A stretch of DNA of 64,000 bases, from NCBI RefSeq assembly GCF_003574735.1, contig NZ_QORW01000006.1:168887-232886 (forward strand), given 5' to 3'. Positions 55,298 through 63,464 of this stretch are shown here, piece by piece; positions within the stretch are counted from its first letter, which is position 1; each line of letters opens with the position of its first letter. This DNA comes from Dongia deserti. GTDB lineage: Bacteria; Pseudomonadota; Alphaproteobacteria; Dongiales; Dongiaceae. The translations under genes and the position numbers were made by a program. The notes beneath the pieces were generated by a model that saw only the letters and a program-made list of their open reading frames with translations, ran no database searches and was not told the origin of the DNA.

Positions 55298-56329
55298 ATG
55301 GGTTATCGGGTAGCAGTGGTCGGCGCCACGGGCAACGTGGGGCGCGAGATGTTGCAGACGCTGGCGGAGCGCAATTTCCCGGTCGACGAGGTCGTCGCTC
55401 TGGCATCGCAGCGGTCCGCGGGCGGCGAGGTCTCCTTCGGCGAGGGGGAGGTGCTGAAGGTCCAGAGCCTCGACCAGTTCAACTTCAAGGGCATCGACAT
55501 CGTCCTGTCCTCGGCCGGCGCCAAGGTCTCGGCGGACTTCGCCCCGCGGGCTGGCGCGGCCGGTGCTGTGGTCATCGACAACACCTCCTATTTCCGCATG
55601 GACCCCGACGTGCCGCTGGTGGTGCCGGAGGTCAACCCGCAGGCCATTGCCGGCTACAAGAAGAAGAACATCATCGCCAACCCGAACTGCTCCACCATCC
55701 AGATGGTGGTGGCGCTGAAGCCGCTGCATGAGGTGGCGCCCATCAAGCGCGTGGTCGTGGCGACCTATCAGTCGGTGTCGGGCGCCGGCAAGGATGCGAT
55801 GGACGAGCTGTTCAACCAGACTCGCGGCATCTACATGAATGCGCCGCTCGATCGCACCAAGTTCACCAAGCAGATCGCCTTCAACTGCATCCCGCACATC
55901 GACGTCTTCATGGACGACGGCTACACCAAGGAAGAATGGAAGATGTCGGTCGAGACCAGGAAGATTCTCGACCCCAAGATCAAGGTCACGGCGACCTGCG
56001 TGCGCGTGCCGGTCTTCGTCAGCCACGGCGAGGCGGTGAACGTGGAGTTCGAGAAGCCGCTTTCCGCCGACGAGGCGCGCGCGATCCTGAAGGCCGCACC
56101 GGGCGTCGGCGTGGTCGACCACCGGGTCGATGAGGGCTATGTGACCCAGGTCGAGGCCGCCGGCGAGGACAAGGTCTATGTCAGCCGCATCCGCGACGAT
56201 GCGACGATCGATAACGGCCTCTCCTTCTGGGTGGTCGCCGACAACCTCCGCAAGGGCGCCGCGCTCAACGCGGTCCAGATCGCAGAGAAGCTGGCGAGCG
56301 ACTATCTGAGCGGCAAGGCCGCCGCGTAA
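55298..56329 (+). CDS. asd: Aspartate-semialdehyde dehydrogenase
   Basis: A 343-residue NADPH enzyme making aspartate semialdehyde from aspartyl phosphate, the branch point to Lys, Thr, Met, Ile and diaminopimelate. Seen: YRVAVVGATGNVGREMLQTL, VVIDNTSYFRMDPDVPLVVP, the catalytic Cys in NPNCSTIQMVVALKPLH, YQSVSGAGKDAMDEL and CVRVPVFVSHGEAVNVEF. AAGGAG is seven bases before the ATG. It often follows leuB in this group; here about 6 kb of other genes separates them, and asd has its own leader. Confidence 0.97.
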   Translation: MGYRVAVVGATGNVGREMLQTLAERNFPVDEVVALASQRSAGGEVSFGEGEVLKVQSLDQFNFKGIDIVLSSAGAKVSADFAPRAGAAGAVVIDNTSYFRMDPDVPLVVPEVNPQAIAGYKKKNIIANPNCSTIQMVVALKPLHEVAPIKRVVVATYQSVSGAGKDAMDELFNQTRGIYMNAPLDRTKFTKQIAFNCIPHIDVFMDDGYTKEEWKMSVETRKILDPKIKVTATCVRVPVFVSHGEAVNVEFEKPLSADEARAILKAAPGVGVVDHRVDEGYVTQVEAAGEDKVYVSRIRDDATIDNGLSFWVVADNLRKGAALNAVQIAEKLASDYLSGKAAA

Positions 56330-56354
56330 GTTCGAAGCCCTTCCTCCTTTGTTC

Positions 56355-56390
56355 ACTGAGCCCCGTGTCCCGCGCGGGCGGGGGCTCAGT
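56355..56390. terminator. Bidirectional terminator hairpin between asd and the MFS gene
   Basis: ACTGAGCCCC (56355-56364) and GGGGCTCAGT (56381-56390) pair over 10 bp, with an inner CCCGCGCGGG palindrome. It ends directly at the stop of the convergent MFS gene. No T run. Confidence 0.65.
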
Positions 56391-57896
56391 TCACTCCGCG
56401 GGCTGACGAGCCCGCCCGTTGAAGATGAAAAAGCTGAGGCCGGCCAGCGCCCAAACGCCGGTCCCGCCATACAGCATTACCCAACCAAAGCCTTGCGCCA
56501 GCGCTTCGTGGACAGTGGCTTCGGACAGTCCAGGAACTGAGACGACGTTTCCCGCGGCGATCCGCTCGGCAAGGAGCCACAACTGACTGGCGTCCATCTG
56601 CCCCGGCAACGCACCCGCGAGGTGGGCCAGCACGCCGTTCGCCAGGATAAAGCCCATCACCGCTATGTTGATTGCGAGCGAGACCATCCGCGCGCTGATG
56701 TCGATGCCGGAGGCCATGCCGGCGCGGTCGCTCGAGACCGAGCCCGTCGTCGTGTTGGTGACGGGTGTGTTGGTCAGGCCAAGGCCGATACCGGCAATCA
56801 GGCAGCCGGGCAGCATCGTCAGCCAATCTGGCTGCGCGATGGTGCTGCCGACCTTCATCAGCACGAATCCCACACCGATCGTGAACAATCCGGCTGGAAT
56901 GACGAGACCTGGCCGGTAGCGCAGCGAAAGCCGCTCCCCGATGGGCGGCATCACCAAGGTCGGCAGGGTATAGGCTAACAAGGCGAGGCCGGCCGAAACA
57001 CTGTCATAGCCTAGCCCGGCTTGGAACCAGATCGGCAGGTAGATCATGAAGGGCCAGAAGCTGATGTTCATCGCGGCCGAGCCGATGATGGCGCCCGAAA
57101 ATGCGGGGATGCGAAAGACCGAGAAGTCGAACATCGGCCGCGGGCTGACCTTCTCCGCGATGAGGAAGGCGATCAGGCCTGCAATGGAGGCACCGAGGAT
57201 CGCGAGGCCCGTCGGGCTGGTGAATCCGAGATCGGGTCCCTGCGTAATATAGAAAGCCAGGCAGAAAACGGACAGCGACAACGTCAGAATGCCGGCGATG
57301 TCGAGGCTGCTCGCCTTCGGGTCCCTCGACTCCTGGACGCTGTCCAGCGCGAGCACGAATGCCAGGATTGCAAACACCACGTGGACGAGGAACACCCACG
57401 TCCAATTCAGCACCGTAACGATGGTGCCGCCGATGATCGGGCCGAACCCCAGCCCAATGCCGAAGATGACTCCCCACCAGCCAAAGGCGATGGCGCGTTC
57501 CCGTCCGCCCTGGAATTGATGCGACAGCACCGCAATCTGGCAGATCAGCATGGCGCCGCCGCTCAAGCCCTGAAGAAACCGGGCAATGATGAGTGTAAGG
57601 ACGTTCTCGGTCACGCCGCAGATCAATGATGTGAGGCCAAATGCGGCGACCGAGATCATGAAGATACGCTTGCGCCCGTAGCGATCGGCCAGGGTTCCGG
57701 TCGCCATCAAGACCGTGGTCACCGCGATGGTATAGGCGTTCATGATCCACTGGAGTTGCTTGAAGTCCGCGTGCAACTCCTTTTCAAGCGTCGGCAGGAT
57801 TGCCGGGATGCTGGAAATCTCCAGTCCGAACATCAGGCATGATAGGCACACGGCGGCTAGGGCCATCGCGCTTCGGCGCGTCAAGGCAGCAGGCAT
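56391..57896 (-). CDS. MFS drug-efflux transporter, DHA2 (EmrB/QacA) type
   Basis: A 501-residue protein with about 14 membrane helices. Seen: motif A GTLADRYGRKRIFMI between helices 2 and 3, IARFLQGLSGGAMLI, and motif C-like GVIFGIGLGFGPIIGGTIV. The family exports hydrophobic drugs by proton antiport. The ATG at 57896 is chosen over a TTG ten codons upstream. Divergent from a LysR gene, its likely regulator. No membrane-fusion (EmrA) partner is adjacent. Confidence 0.9.
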   Translation of the reverse strand: MPAALTRRSAMALAAVCLSCLMFGLEISSIPAILPTLEKELHADFKQLQWIMNAYTIAVTTVLMATGTLADRYGRKRIFMISVAAFGLTSLICGVTENVLTLIIARFLQGLSGGAMLICQIAVLSHQFQGGRERAIAFGWWGVIFGIGLGFGPIIGGTIVTVLNWTWVFLVHVVFAILAFVLALDSVQESRDPKASSLDIAGILTLSLSVFCLAFYITQGPDLGFTSPTGLAILGASIAGLIAFLIAEKVSPRPMFDFSVFRIPAFSGAIIGSAAMNISFWPFMIYLPIWFQAGLGYDSVSAGLALLAYTLPTLVMPPIGERLSLRYRPGLVIPAGLFTIGVGFVLMKVGSTIAQPDWLTMLPGCLIAGIGLGLTNTPVTNTTTGSVSSDRAGMASGIDISARMVSLAINIAVMGFILANGVLAHLAGALPGQMDASQLWLLAERIAAGNVVSVPGLSEATVHEALAQGFGWVMLYGGTGVWALAGLSFFIFNGRARQPAE

Positions 57897-58065
57897 GGTT
57901 CGACCTTTCGACGATATGGTCGGCAAACACGGGAATTCGACGATGACGAATGAGAGCTCCGGTCGCTCTCCGCAGATTGCTCTGCGACGTAGAGGTAGTC
58001 GCCGCTTGATGATCTTGGAATTGGATGATTGACTATTTCAGAGACAACGAATTTGGATAGCTGGC

Positions 58066-58938
58066 ATGACTACGTTGGATGTCGATGCCGTCCAGGCATT
58101 CGTGGCGATCGCCGATCACCAAAGCTTCACGCGCGCAGCAAAAGCGCTCGGCTCCACGCAAGGTGCGATCAGCGTCAAGCTGAAACGGCTGGAGGAGCGG
58201 ATCGGCCAGAGGCTGATCGAGCGGACGCCGCGGTTGGTGCGTCTGTCTGCGCAGGGCGCGGTGTTCCTAGATTTTGCGCGCGACTTTCTGGTCGCCCATG
58301 ACCGCGCGGTGGCAGGCTTGCACGCGGGACGCCGCCGCCTTGTGCTCGGCATCGCAACCCACGTCGGCGGGGCCGAGGTTCCGACGCTGCTCGCCCGGCT
58401 GAACGCACACGACCCGGCACTCACCATCGAGGTGCGGCTCGACAATTCACGCGCCTTGCTGGATGCATTCGACCGCGGGGAAGTCGACGCGGCCATCATC
58501 CGCCGCGAAGACGACCGCCGCGATGGTGAAGTGCTTGCACCGGAACATTTCGGCTGGTTCGCAACGCCGAGTTTTGTGCATCGACCGGGCGAGCCATTGC
58601 GTTTGGCAGCATCGTCCCCGTCCTGCGGCATCCGGAACATCGCCACCCGTGCGCTGGACGCTGCGGGGATCGCGTGGACCGAGGTCTTCCTCGGGTGCGG
58701 TACCTTTGCCGTCTCCGACGCCGTCTCAGCCGGCTTGGCCGCCGCAGTATTCTCTCGCCGGCTTGCGCCGCCTGGCACGGTCGAGATCAGCCAGCGCTGG
58801 GGACTTCCGCCGCTCCCGTCATCCGAGATCGTGCTGCTGTCAACGCCCTCGGATGCGAGATCCCGCGCGACGCTGAAGACGCTCGCAACAGCCTTTCGCG
58901 AACACAGTACGTCAGAGTCCGTAGGCAGCGCCGCATGA
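58066..58938 (+). CDS. LysR family transcriptional regulator
   Basis: A 290-residue protein: HTH in FVAIADHQSFTRAAKALGST and QGAISVKLKRLEERIGQRLI, then the effector domain with IEVRLDNSRALLDAFDRGEV and AVSDAVSAGLAAAVFSRRL. It is divergent from the MFS exporter with 169 bases between the start codons, the classic arrangement for LysR control of an efflux gene. Effector unknown. Confidence 0.9.
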   Translation: MTTLDVDAVQAFVAIADHQSFTRAAKALGSTQGAISVKLKRLEERIGQRLIERTPRLVRLSAQGAVFLDFARDFLVAHDRAVAGLHAGRRRLVLGIATHVGGAEVPTLLARLNAHDPALTIEVRLDNSRALLDAFDRGEVDAAIIRREDDRRDGEVLAPEHFGWFATPSFVHRPGEPLRLAASSPSCGIRNIATRALDAAGIAWTEVFLGCGTFAVSDAVSAGLAAAVFSRRLAPPGTVEISQRWGLPPLPSSEIVLLSTPSDARSRATLKTLATAFREHSTSESVGSAA

Positions 58939-58954
58939 GCGAGGCCTGTCGGCG

Positions 58955-59767
58955 CTATTTTGCCCAGTCATCCTGCGTCTGCACGATCAGCAGCTCGTCC
59001 GCATCCGCCGCCTCGGTCGCGGTGCAGATCACGTCCATTGCACGCATCGCGAAGTCGAGGGCGCCGGCAGCGTCGCGGTCACGCACGTAGTGTCCGGTGA
59101 AGAGGGCAGTGAATGTGTCGCCATTGCCTGACACGCGTAGTTTGCGGCGCGGCGCTTCCGCGCGATGCACCTTGCCGCCCTCCAGTGCCAAGGCGGCAAT
59201 GCGGTCAGGCCGGTCGGCCGGAATACCGGTCGCCACCAGAATCTTCACGCCGGACTTCTGCTGCAAAGCCTGCGCAGCCTCGAGCGCCGACTTGCCATCC
59301 TTGACTGTGCGGCCGGTCAAGCGCGCCAGCTCGAAAGTGTTCGGCAACAGCACATCCGCGATCGGTACCAGGTCGGTGGTGATGGCGTCGGCTAGATCCG
59401 CCTTCACATAGAGCGCGTCATCATCGCCCATGACAGGATCGCAGGCGAAGATCGCGTGCGGCCTTTGCGCGCGGATGATTCCGGCCAGCTCCGCGGCCAG
59501 ACGCGCGGTATCCGCGGTTCCGAGATAGCCTGTCAACAGCATGTCGACGTCGTCGAGGTAGCCCAGCTCTTTCAATCCCTGGATCAGCTCGTTCGCCTGC
59601 TCCGCCGGCACGGCGCGGCCGCGGAAGGTCGGCTTGCCGAGGTGGTTGGAGAACAGGACCGTCGGCACCTGCCAGACGGCATGGCCCTGGCGCTGCAGCA
59701 CGAAGGCTGCGGCGGAGTTGCCGACATGTCCGTAGACGACTTGGGACTGGATGGAGAGGACGTTCAT
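58955..59767 (-). CDS. pdxY: Pyridoxal kinase
   Basis: A 270-residue ribokinase-fold enzyme: MNVLSIQSQVVYGHVGNSAA, FSNHLGKPTFRGRAVPAEQ, FACDPVMGDDDALYVKADLA, LLPNTFELARLTGR and RVSGNGDTFTALFTGHYV. The last block has Asn-Gly where many members have GTGD, i.e. SGNGDTF. It phosphorylates pyridoxal in B6 salvage. It stands between the LysR gene (convergent) and the frameshifted VOC gene. Confidence 0.92.
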   Translation of the reverse strand: MNVLSIQSQVVYGHVGNSAAAFVLQRQGHAVWQVPTVLFSNHLGKPTFRGRAVPAEQANELIQGLKELGYLDDVDMLLTGYLGTADTARLAAELAGIIRAQRPHAIFACDPVMGDDDALYVKADLADAITTDLVPIADVLLPNTFELARLTGRTVKDGKSALEAAQALQQKSGVKILVATGIPADRPDRIAALALEGGKVHRAEAPRRKLRVSGNGDTFTALFTGHYVRDRDAAGALDFAMRAMDVICTATEAADADELLIVQTQDDWAK

Positions 59768-59892
59768 GAAAGAGGCGGACGCGGGCTGATGGGTGGACGG
59801 CGCCCGGTATCCTCATGATCGCTGCCGCGCTTGCAAGCGAAATCGGCCCCAAGACGGGGCCGATCTTGTTGCCGGACAATTGACAGCGCTAT

Positions 59893-60224
59893 CTATTGGC
59901 CGCTCTCGGAGACAATATGGACAACGTCTGCCGGGCTGGCGATCCAGAAGCCGCGGAAGCCCTCCGGTAGCTTCTCGATCGCGTCGCAGCGGACAACCTT
60001 CCGCTCGCCCAGATGGCTGGCGGCCTCCTCGCTGTTGCTCGCCACGACTTCCAGCCACAGCTCGGTCTGGGAGAATTGTGGGCAATGATCACCAGCTTCG
60101 ACTCGCCGTGATCGGTGACCGTGAGGCCGAGCGTGTCGCGGTAAAACTTCACGGCACTTTCGCAATGATGTGGCGGCAGCTTCATCGCCACGTTGTTGCC
60201 GCCGCGGTACTTGACGTTGGCCAT
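59893..60224 (-). pseudogene. VOC/glyoxalase-like gene with a single-base frameshift
   Basis: The N-terminal half (ANVKYRGGNNVAMKLPPHHC, FYRDTLGLTVTDHGESKLVI, IAHNSP) is in one frame, the C-terminal half (QTELWLEVVASNSEEAASHL, IEKLPEGFRGFWIASPADVV) in the next. Adding one C in the C run at 60069-60071 (GGG on the plus strand) restores a normal protein of about 110 residues, reading AHNSP-QTELWLEV. So the break is a one-base loss in a homopolymer, either a real mutation or a sequencing error. The start overlaps the SRPBCC stop by ATGA, showing it belongs to that operon. Confidence 0.75.
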
Positions 60225-60760
60225 CACGCTGCTCCCTTTGTCTGCAAGGCTGCGATCCTGTCGCTGTAACTGGGATGAAGATCCCCGAAAATCTTCGCGA
60301 CGTCGATGGCGTCTCGGCCGGCCGTACGCGCCTCTAGGTTGTCGAGATACGCATGCCAGCCGGCGCTATGATTGGCCAGCTCATGGATCGGAAGGCCCGA
60401 GTGGAGCAGGGTCAGCAGCACCTTGTCGCCCTTCTCCGCAAGTTCGAAGCGCACCTCGCCTTCATCGCTTCCCTGGTACGAGCCGTCCGGCTGCTGGCGC
60501 TGCTGGAACCAGGAGAACGCGATGATATGCGGCTTCCGGAACTCGCGGATGGTTCCGCGAACACCGTCCGTTTCGCAGGCATGATCGCCGAAGCGAATCG
60601 CGATCGCGCCGCCGACCCGCGGCTCCAGTGTGACGTCGGCAAACCAGGTCTTCAGCAGCTCCGGCTTGGTGAGATAGTCCCAGGCCAGCTCGATCGGGCC
60701 CGGCAGCAGCCGTTTGAACTCCACCGTATGCAGATCGAGGATGCTTCCGTCGTGACTCAT
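60224..60760 (-). CDS. SRPBCC (AHSA1-like) protein, copy 2
   Basis: A 178-residue START/Bet-v1-like protein: TVEFKRLLPGPIELAWDYLT, PELLKTWFADVTLEPRVGG, IAFSWFQQRQQPDGS and VLLTLLHSGLPIHELANHSA. It is nearly identical to copy 1 (62448-62990) over the first 47 residues and similar throughout, including at the DNA level, so the two arose by duplication. The family binds hydrophobic ligands; in ArsR-linked operons the role is unknown. The start at MSHDGSILDL parallels copy 1. Confidence 0.9.
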   Translation of the reverse strand: MSHDGSILDLHTVEFKRLLPGPIELAWDYLTKPELLKTWFADVTLEPRVGGAIAIRFGDHACETDGVRGTIREFRKPHIIAFSWFQQRQQPDGSYQGSDEGEVRFELAEKGDKVLLTLLHSGLPIHELANHSAGWHAYLDNLEARTAGRDAIDVAKIFGDLHPSYSDRIAALQTKGAA

Positions 60761-60847
60761 GGTTCCGTCCTTTTGGCTTGCTTGGCTAGAGGCTACCCGA
60801 CGCTTGTCGTGACTGTCCTTTGCAGCCACTGTCTTGTTGGGATGAAC

Positions 60848-61600
60848 TCAGTGGCTGTCAGTGCCCAGGTCGTCAGAATACCCGGCCCTCAGGCGAGACC
60901 ACTGGGAGGTAGGACGTCCATCGATACGCATATGTTGCGTGCCTTCAAACCGTTGCGGCCAGCCGTTCGGCGAGTCCTCCCACGTTTCCTGGCGTCCATA
61001 GGCGGTCAGGTCGAGCAGCCGGAAGCTGTTGTCCATGGCCTCGACGCCGCGCCGCGTCGTCCAGTACGTCTCGAAGACCTTGGTTCCTTGCCGCAGGTAA
61101 CAGACGATGTGCATCATGCCCACGCGGCGCCCAACCAGGAGGCTCTCGAGTGAGGCCTTGGGCGGCGAGTACCATGGCATCTCCCAGCCCATGAAGGCAC
61201 GATACCGGGCGCTCTCTTCATAGGGGCCTTGGCAGAACACCGCGAAGGTCGCGTCTCGGGAATGAAGGTAAGACAGTTCGCGGACCTGCGATGTAACCCA
61301 GGTGCATCCCTCGCACTGCTCCGGCGCAGTTTGGCCGGGGCGCCACATGAAATAGTAGGCGATGAGCATCCGGCGTCCCTCGAACGCGTCCAACAGGGTC
61401 AGGGGTCCGCGCTCGCCGATGATCGGTATCGCGCCGTCAACCTCGGCCATTGGCAACCGCCGGCGGGCGGCCGCAATCGCATCGCCTTCTCGCGTGTGAG
61501 CTTTCTCGCGAACCCGCAGTGCCGCCAGCTCGGTCTCGAAAGTGCTCCGATCGACCACCGCAGGTGCTGTTGCAAATGCATCTGTCATGGCGTCTTTCAT
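60848..61600 (-). CDS. DUF899 family thioredoxin-like protein, copy 2
   Basis: A 250-residue protein of the DUF899 family: LLDAFEGRRMLIAYYFMWRP, a CEGC motif in PEQCEGCTWVTSQ, FAVFCQGPYEESARYRAFMG and FRLLDLTAYGRQETWEDSP. The thioredoxin-like fold and CxxC suggest a redox role, but the activity is not established. It starts 27 bases after the other DUF899 gene. GGAG precedes the first ATG; a second Met four codons in is possible. Confidence 0.88.
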   Translation of the reverse strand: MKDAMTDAFATAPAVVDRSTFETELAALRVREKAHTREGDAIAAARRRLPMAEVDGAIPIIGERGPLTLLDAFEGRRMLIAYYFMWRPGQTAPEQCEGCTWVTSQVRELSYLHSRDATFAVFCQGPYEESARYRAFMGWEMPWYSPPKASLESLLVGRRVGMMHIVCYLRQGTKVFETYWTTRRGVEAMDNSFRLLDLTAYGRQETWEDSPNGWPQRFEGTQHMRIDGRPTSQWSRLRAGYSDDLGTDSH

Positions 61601-61627
61601 CGGTCCGACTCCATCCAGCTCTACTGT

Positions 61628-62395
61628 TCAGCGCTTGTCATAGTCGTCGTGGTGGCGCAGCCAATAGCCCGGCTCGTTGCGTCCCTTGGGCGCGCGGTCG
61701 AGCCACTGGTACATGCCCCAGAGGCCATCCAGTCCCCGGGCATAGGTGGAATATGTGTGATAGACGACGCCGTCCTCGCGCACGAAGGCGCTCATGCCCG
61801 GCCGCTCGCGCGTATACGTGGGCACGTCGGTGCCGGTCATGGCAGCGACGGGCCCGTCGTCGGGCATCGCGCGCGAAGGCATCGTGGCAAGAGGCGCCTC
61901 GCGCTGATAGTTGTATTCGATGCCACCTTCGCGCTGCTGCTGCTCGCTGAACCAGACGTTGAAGTCGGCGTTGAAGTCGCCGCCAAAGGATGATGCCCAG
62001 GGAAAGGTCCAGCCCATGCGCCGCTTGAACGCCTGCAGCTTCGCGAGCGGCGCCCGCGAAACCGCCCACAGCAGCACGTCGTGGTTGGCCAGGTGCACGG
62101 CAATACCGTTGAATCCATCCGCGATCGCCGAGCAGGAGGGGCACCCTGCCTTGTAGTCAGGCCCAAACATGAAGTGGTAGACGAGCAGCTGCGAGCGCCC
62201 TTTGAAGAGGTCCTTGAGGGAGGCGCTGCCGTCATCAGTCTCGAACCGATACTCCTTGTCGATCCGCACCCACGGCAGGCTCTGCCGTTGCTGCGCGACG
62301 GCGTCGCTGCGCCGCGTCAGCTCCTTCTCCGTCTTGAGCAGATCGAGCCGTGCCGCCAGCCACTCGTCGCGTGTTCCGGTCCTATGTGCCGTCAT
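61628..62395 (-). CDS. DUF899 family thioredoxin-like protein, copy 1
   Basis: A 255-residue protein: KELTRRSDAVAQQRQSLPWV, SLKDLFKGRSQLLVYHFMFG, a CPSC motif in YKAGCPSCSAIADGFNG, VSRAPLAKLQAFKRRMGWTF and YHTYSTYARGLDGLWGMYQW. It is homologous to, but clearly different from, the next gene, so this is an old duplication or two distinct subfamilies. The redox-active look of CPSC is inference. Confidence 0.9.
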   Translation of the reverse strand: MTAHRTGTRDEWLAARLDLLKTEKELTRRSDAVAQQRQSLPWVRIDKEYRFETDDGSASLKDLFKGRSQLLVYHFMFGPDYKAGCPSCSAIADGFNGIAVHLANHDVLLWAVSRAPLAKLQAFKRRMGWTFPWASSFGGDFNADFNVWFSEQQQREGGIEYNYQREAPLATMPSRAMPDDGPVAAMTGTDVPTYTRERPGMSAFVREDGVVYHTYSTYARGLDGLWGMYQWLDRAPKGRNEPGYWLRHHDDYDKR

Positions 62396-62447
62396 TACTC
62401 ACTCCCTTCGCGTTGTCGGCCCTCGATTGGGAACTGAGAGCCCCCGG

Positions 62448-62990
62448 TCACGCCGCTCCCGATCGCTGCAGGGATGCGATCCGCTCTTCGTATTTGGGGC
62501 GAACGCGCTCCACAACTTCCATGAAGTCGATGCCACCTCGACCGGCGATCCGCGAATCCAGATTGTCGAGATAGGCATGCCAGCCGGCGCTGTGAGGTGC
62601 CAGCTCCTCGGTCGGGAGGCGCGAATGGAGTAGCGTCAACAGCACCTTCTCGCCTTTCTCTTGCAGCTCGAAGCGCACTTCGCCTTCATCGATTTCCTTG
62701 ATCGAGCCGTCGGGCTGTTGATACCGCTGGAACCATGTGAAGCAGAGCACGTGCGGCCGCCGGAGCTCGCGGATGGTGCCGTGGACGCCGGCCGTATGAC
62801 CGCCGCAGGTCTCTGTGCTGAAGCGCACGTCGACGGTTCCGCCGACATGCGGCTCCAGCGTGACGTCGGCGAACCAGGTCTTCAGTAATTCCGGCTTGGT
62901 GAGATAGTCCCAGGCCAGCTCGATCGGGCCGGGCAGCAGGCGCTTGAATTCGACGGTGTGCAAATCGAGGATCGATCCATCGCGACTCAT
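62448..62990 (-). CDS. SRPBCC (AHSA1-like) protein, copy 1
   Basis: A 180-residue protein beginning MSRDGSILDLHTVEFKRLLP, with VLCFTWFQRYQQPDGS and VLLTLLHSRLPTEELAPHSA. Its ATG overlaps the ArsR stop (ATGA), so it is coupled to the regulator. Ligand unknown. Near-identity with copy 2 in the N-terminal third contrasts with divergence in the middle (HVGGTVDVRFSTETCGGH against RVGGAIAIRFGDHACETD). Confidence 0.92.
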   Translation of the reverse strand: MSRDGSILDLHTVEFKRLLPGPIELAWDYLTKPELLKTWFADVTLEPHVGGTVDVRFSTETCGGHTAGVHGTIRELRRPHVLCFTWFQRYQQPDGSIKEIDEGEVRFELQEKGEKVLLTLLHSRLPTEELAPHSAGWHAYLDNLDSRIAGRGGIDFMEVVERVRPKYEERIASLQRSGAA

Positions 62991-63346
62991 GGCTTCTTTC
63001 CTTTCGGCTTGCGTGGTTTGGAACGCGGCTTCTTGGCTTCCTCGGCCTTGTGGCGCTGTATCTGCCGCTCCAGCTCGTCCAGCCGCGGAATCCAGAAGCG
63101 GCGGACGTCGGAGAGCCACTGCTCGAGCTCGGCGAAGCCGGCGGGGTCGAGCGCGTAAATCCGGCGTTGTCCGTCGACCCTGACCCGAACAATGCTCGCT
63201 TCCCTCAGCACTTTCAAATGCTGCGAGACGGCCGGGGCGCTGATGTCGAAGGCGCCGCCAATCTCTCCGGCCGCCAGCTCGCGCCCTGCCAGCATCTCCA
63301 CGATGCGGCGCCGGTTCGGGTCGGCAAGGGCGATCAGGGACTGCAT
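62987..63346 (-). CDS. ArsR family transcriptional regulator
   Basis: A 119-residue winged-HTH protein: IALADPNRRRIVEMLAGREL, EIGGAFDISAPAVSQHLKVL, and RVRVDGQRRIYALDPAGFAE (wing), with a Lys/Arg/Pro-rich tail. It has no ELCVCDL metal-binding motif, so metal sensing is unlikely; it belongs to the group linked to SRPBCC genes. There is no Shine-Dalgarno before the ATG, and the predicted transcription start almost coincides with it. It probably represses its own operon through the palindrome upstream. Confidence 0.92.
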   Translation of the reverse strand: MQSLIALADPNRRRIVEMLAGRELAAGEIGGAFDISAPAVSQHLKVLREASIVRVRVDGQRRIYALDPAGFAELEQWLSDVRRFWIPRLDELERQIQRHKAEEAKKPRSKPRKPKGKKP

Positions 63347-63353
63347 GTCGCAT

Positions 63354-63383
63354 ATGATGAAGTATGAACTTAATTAAGTCAAG
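63354..63383 (-). promoter_or_regulatory. ArsR operon promoter with 12-bp palindromic operator
   Basis: Minus-strand TTGACT (63378-63383), an 18-base spacer and CATCAT (63354-63359). A perfect palindrome ACTTAATTAAGT (63369-63380) overlaps the -35 element and spacer, a position suited to repression by the ArsR dimer. The predicted start (about 63347) lies next to the ATG at 63346. Confidence 0.6.
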
Positions 63384-63464
63384 ACGAAAATAATGGCGCG
63401 AGGGGTGTCCAATCGACCTTGCCTTGGGTCGGTCGCCTTTCAGAGGGTGGCGGAGTGGTGAGTC

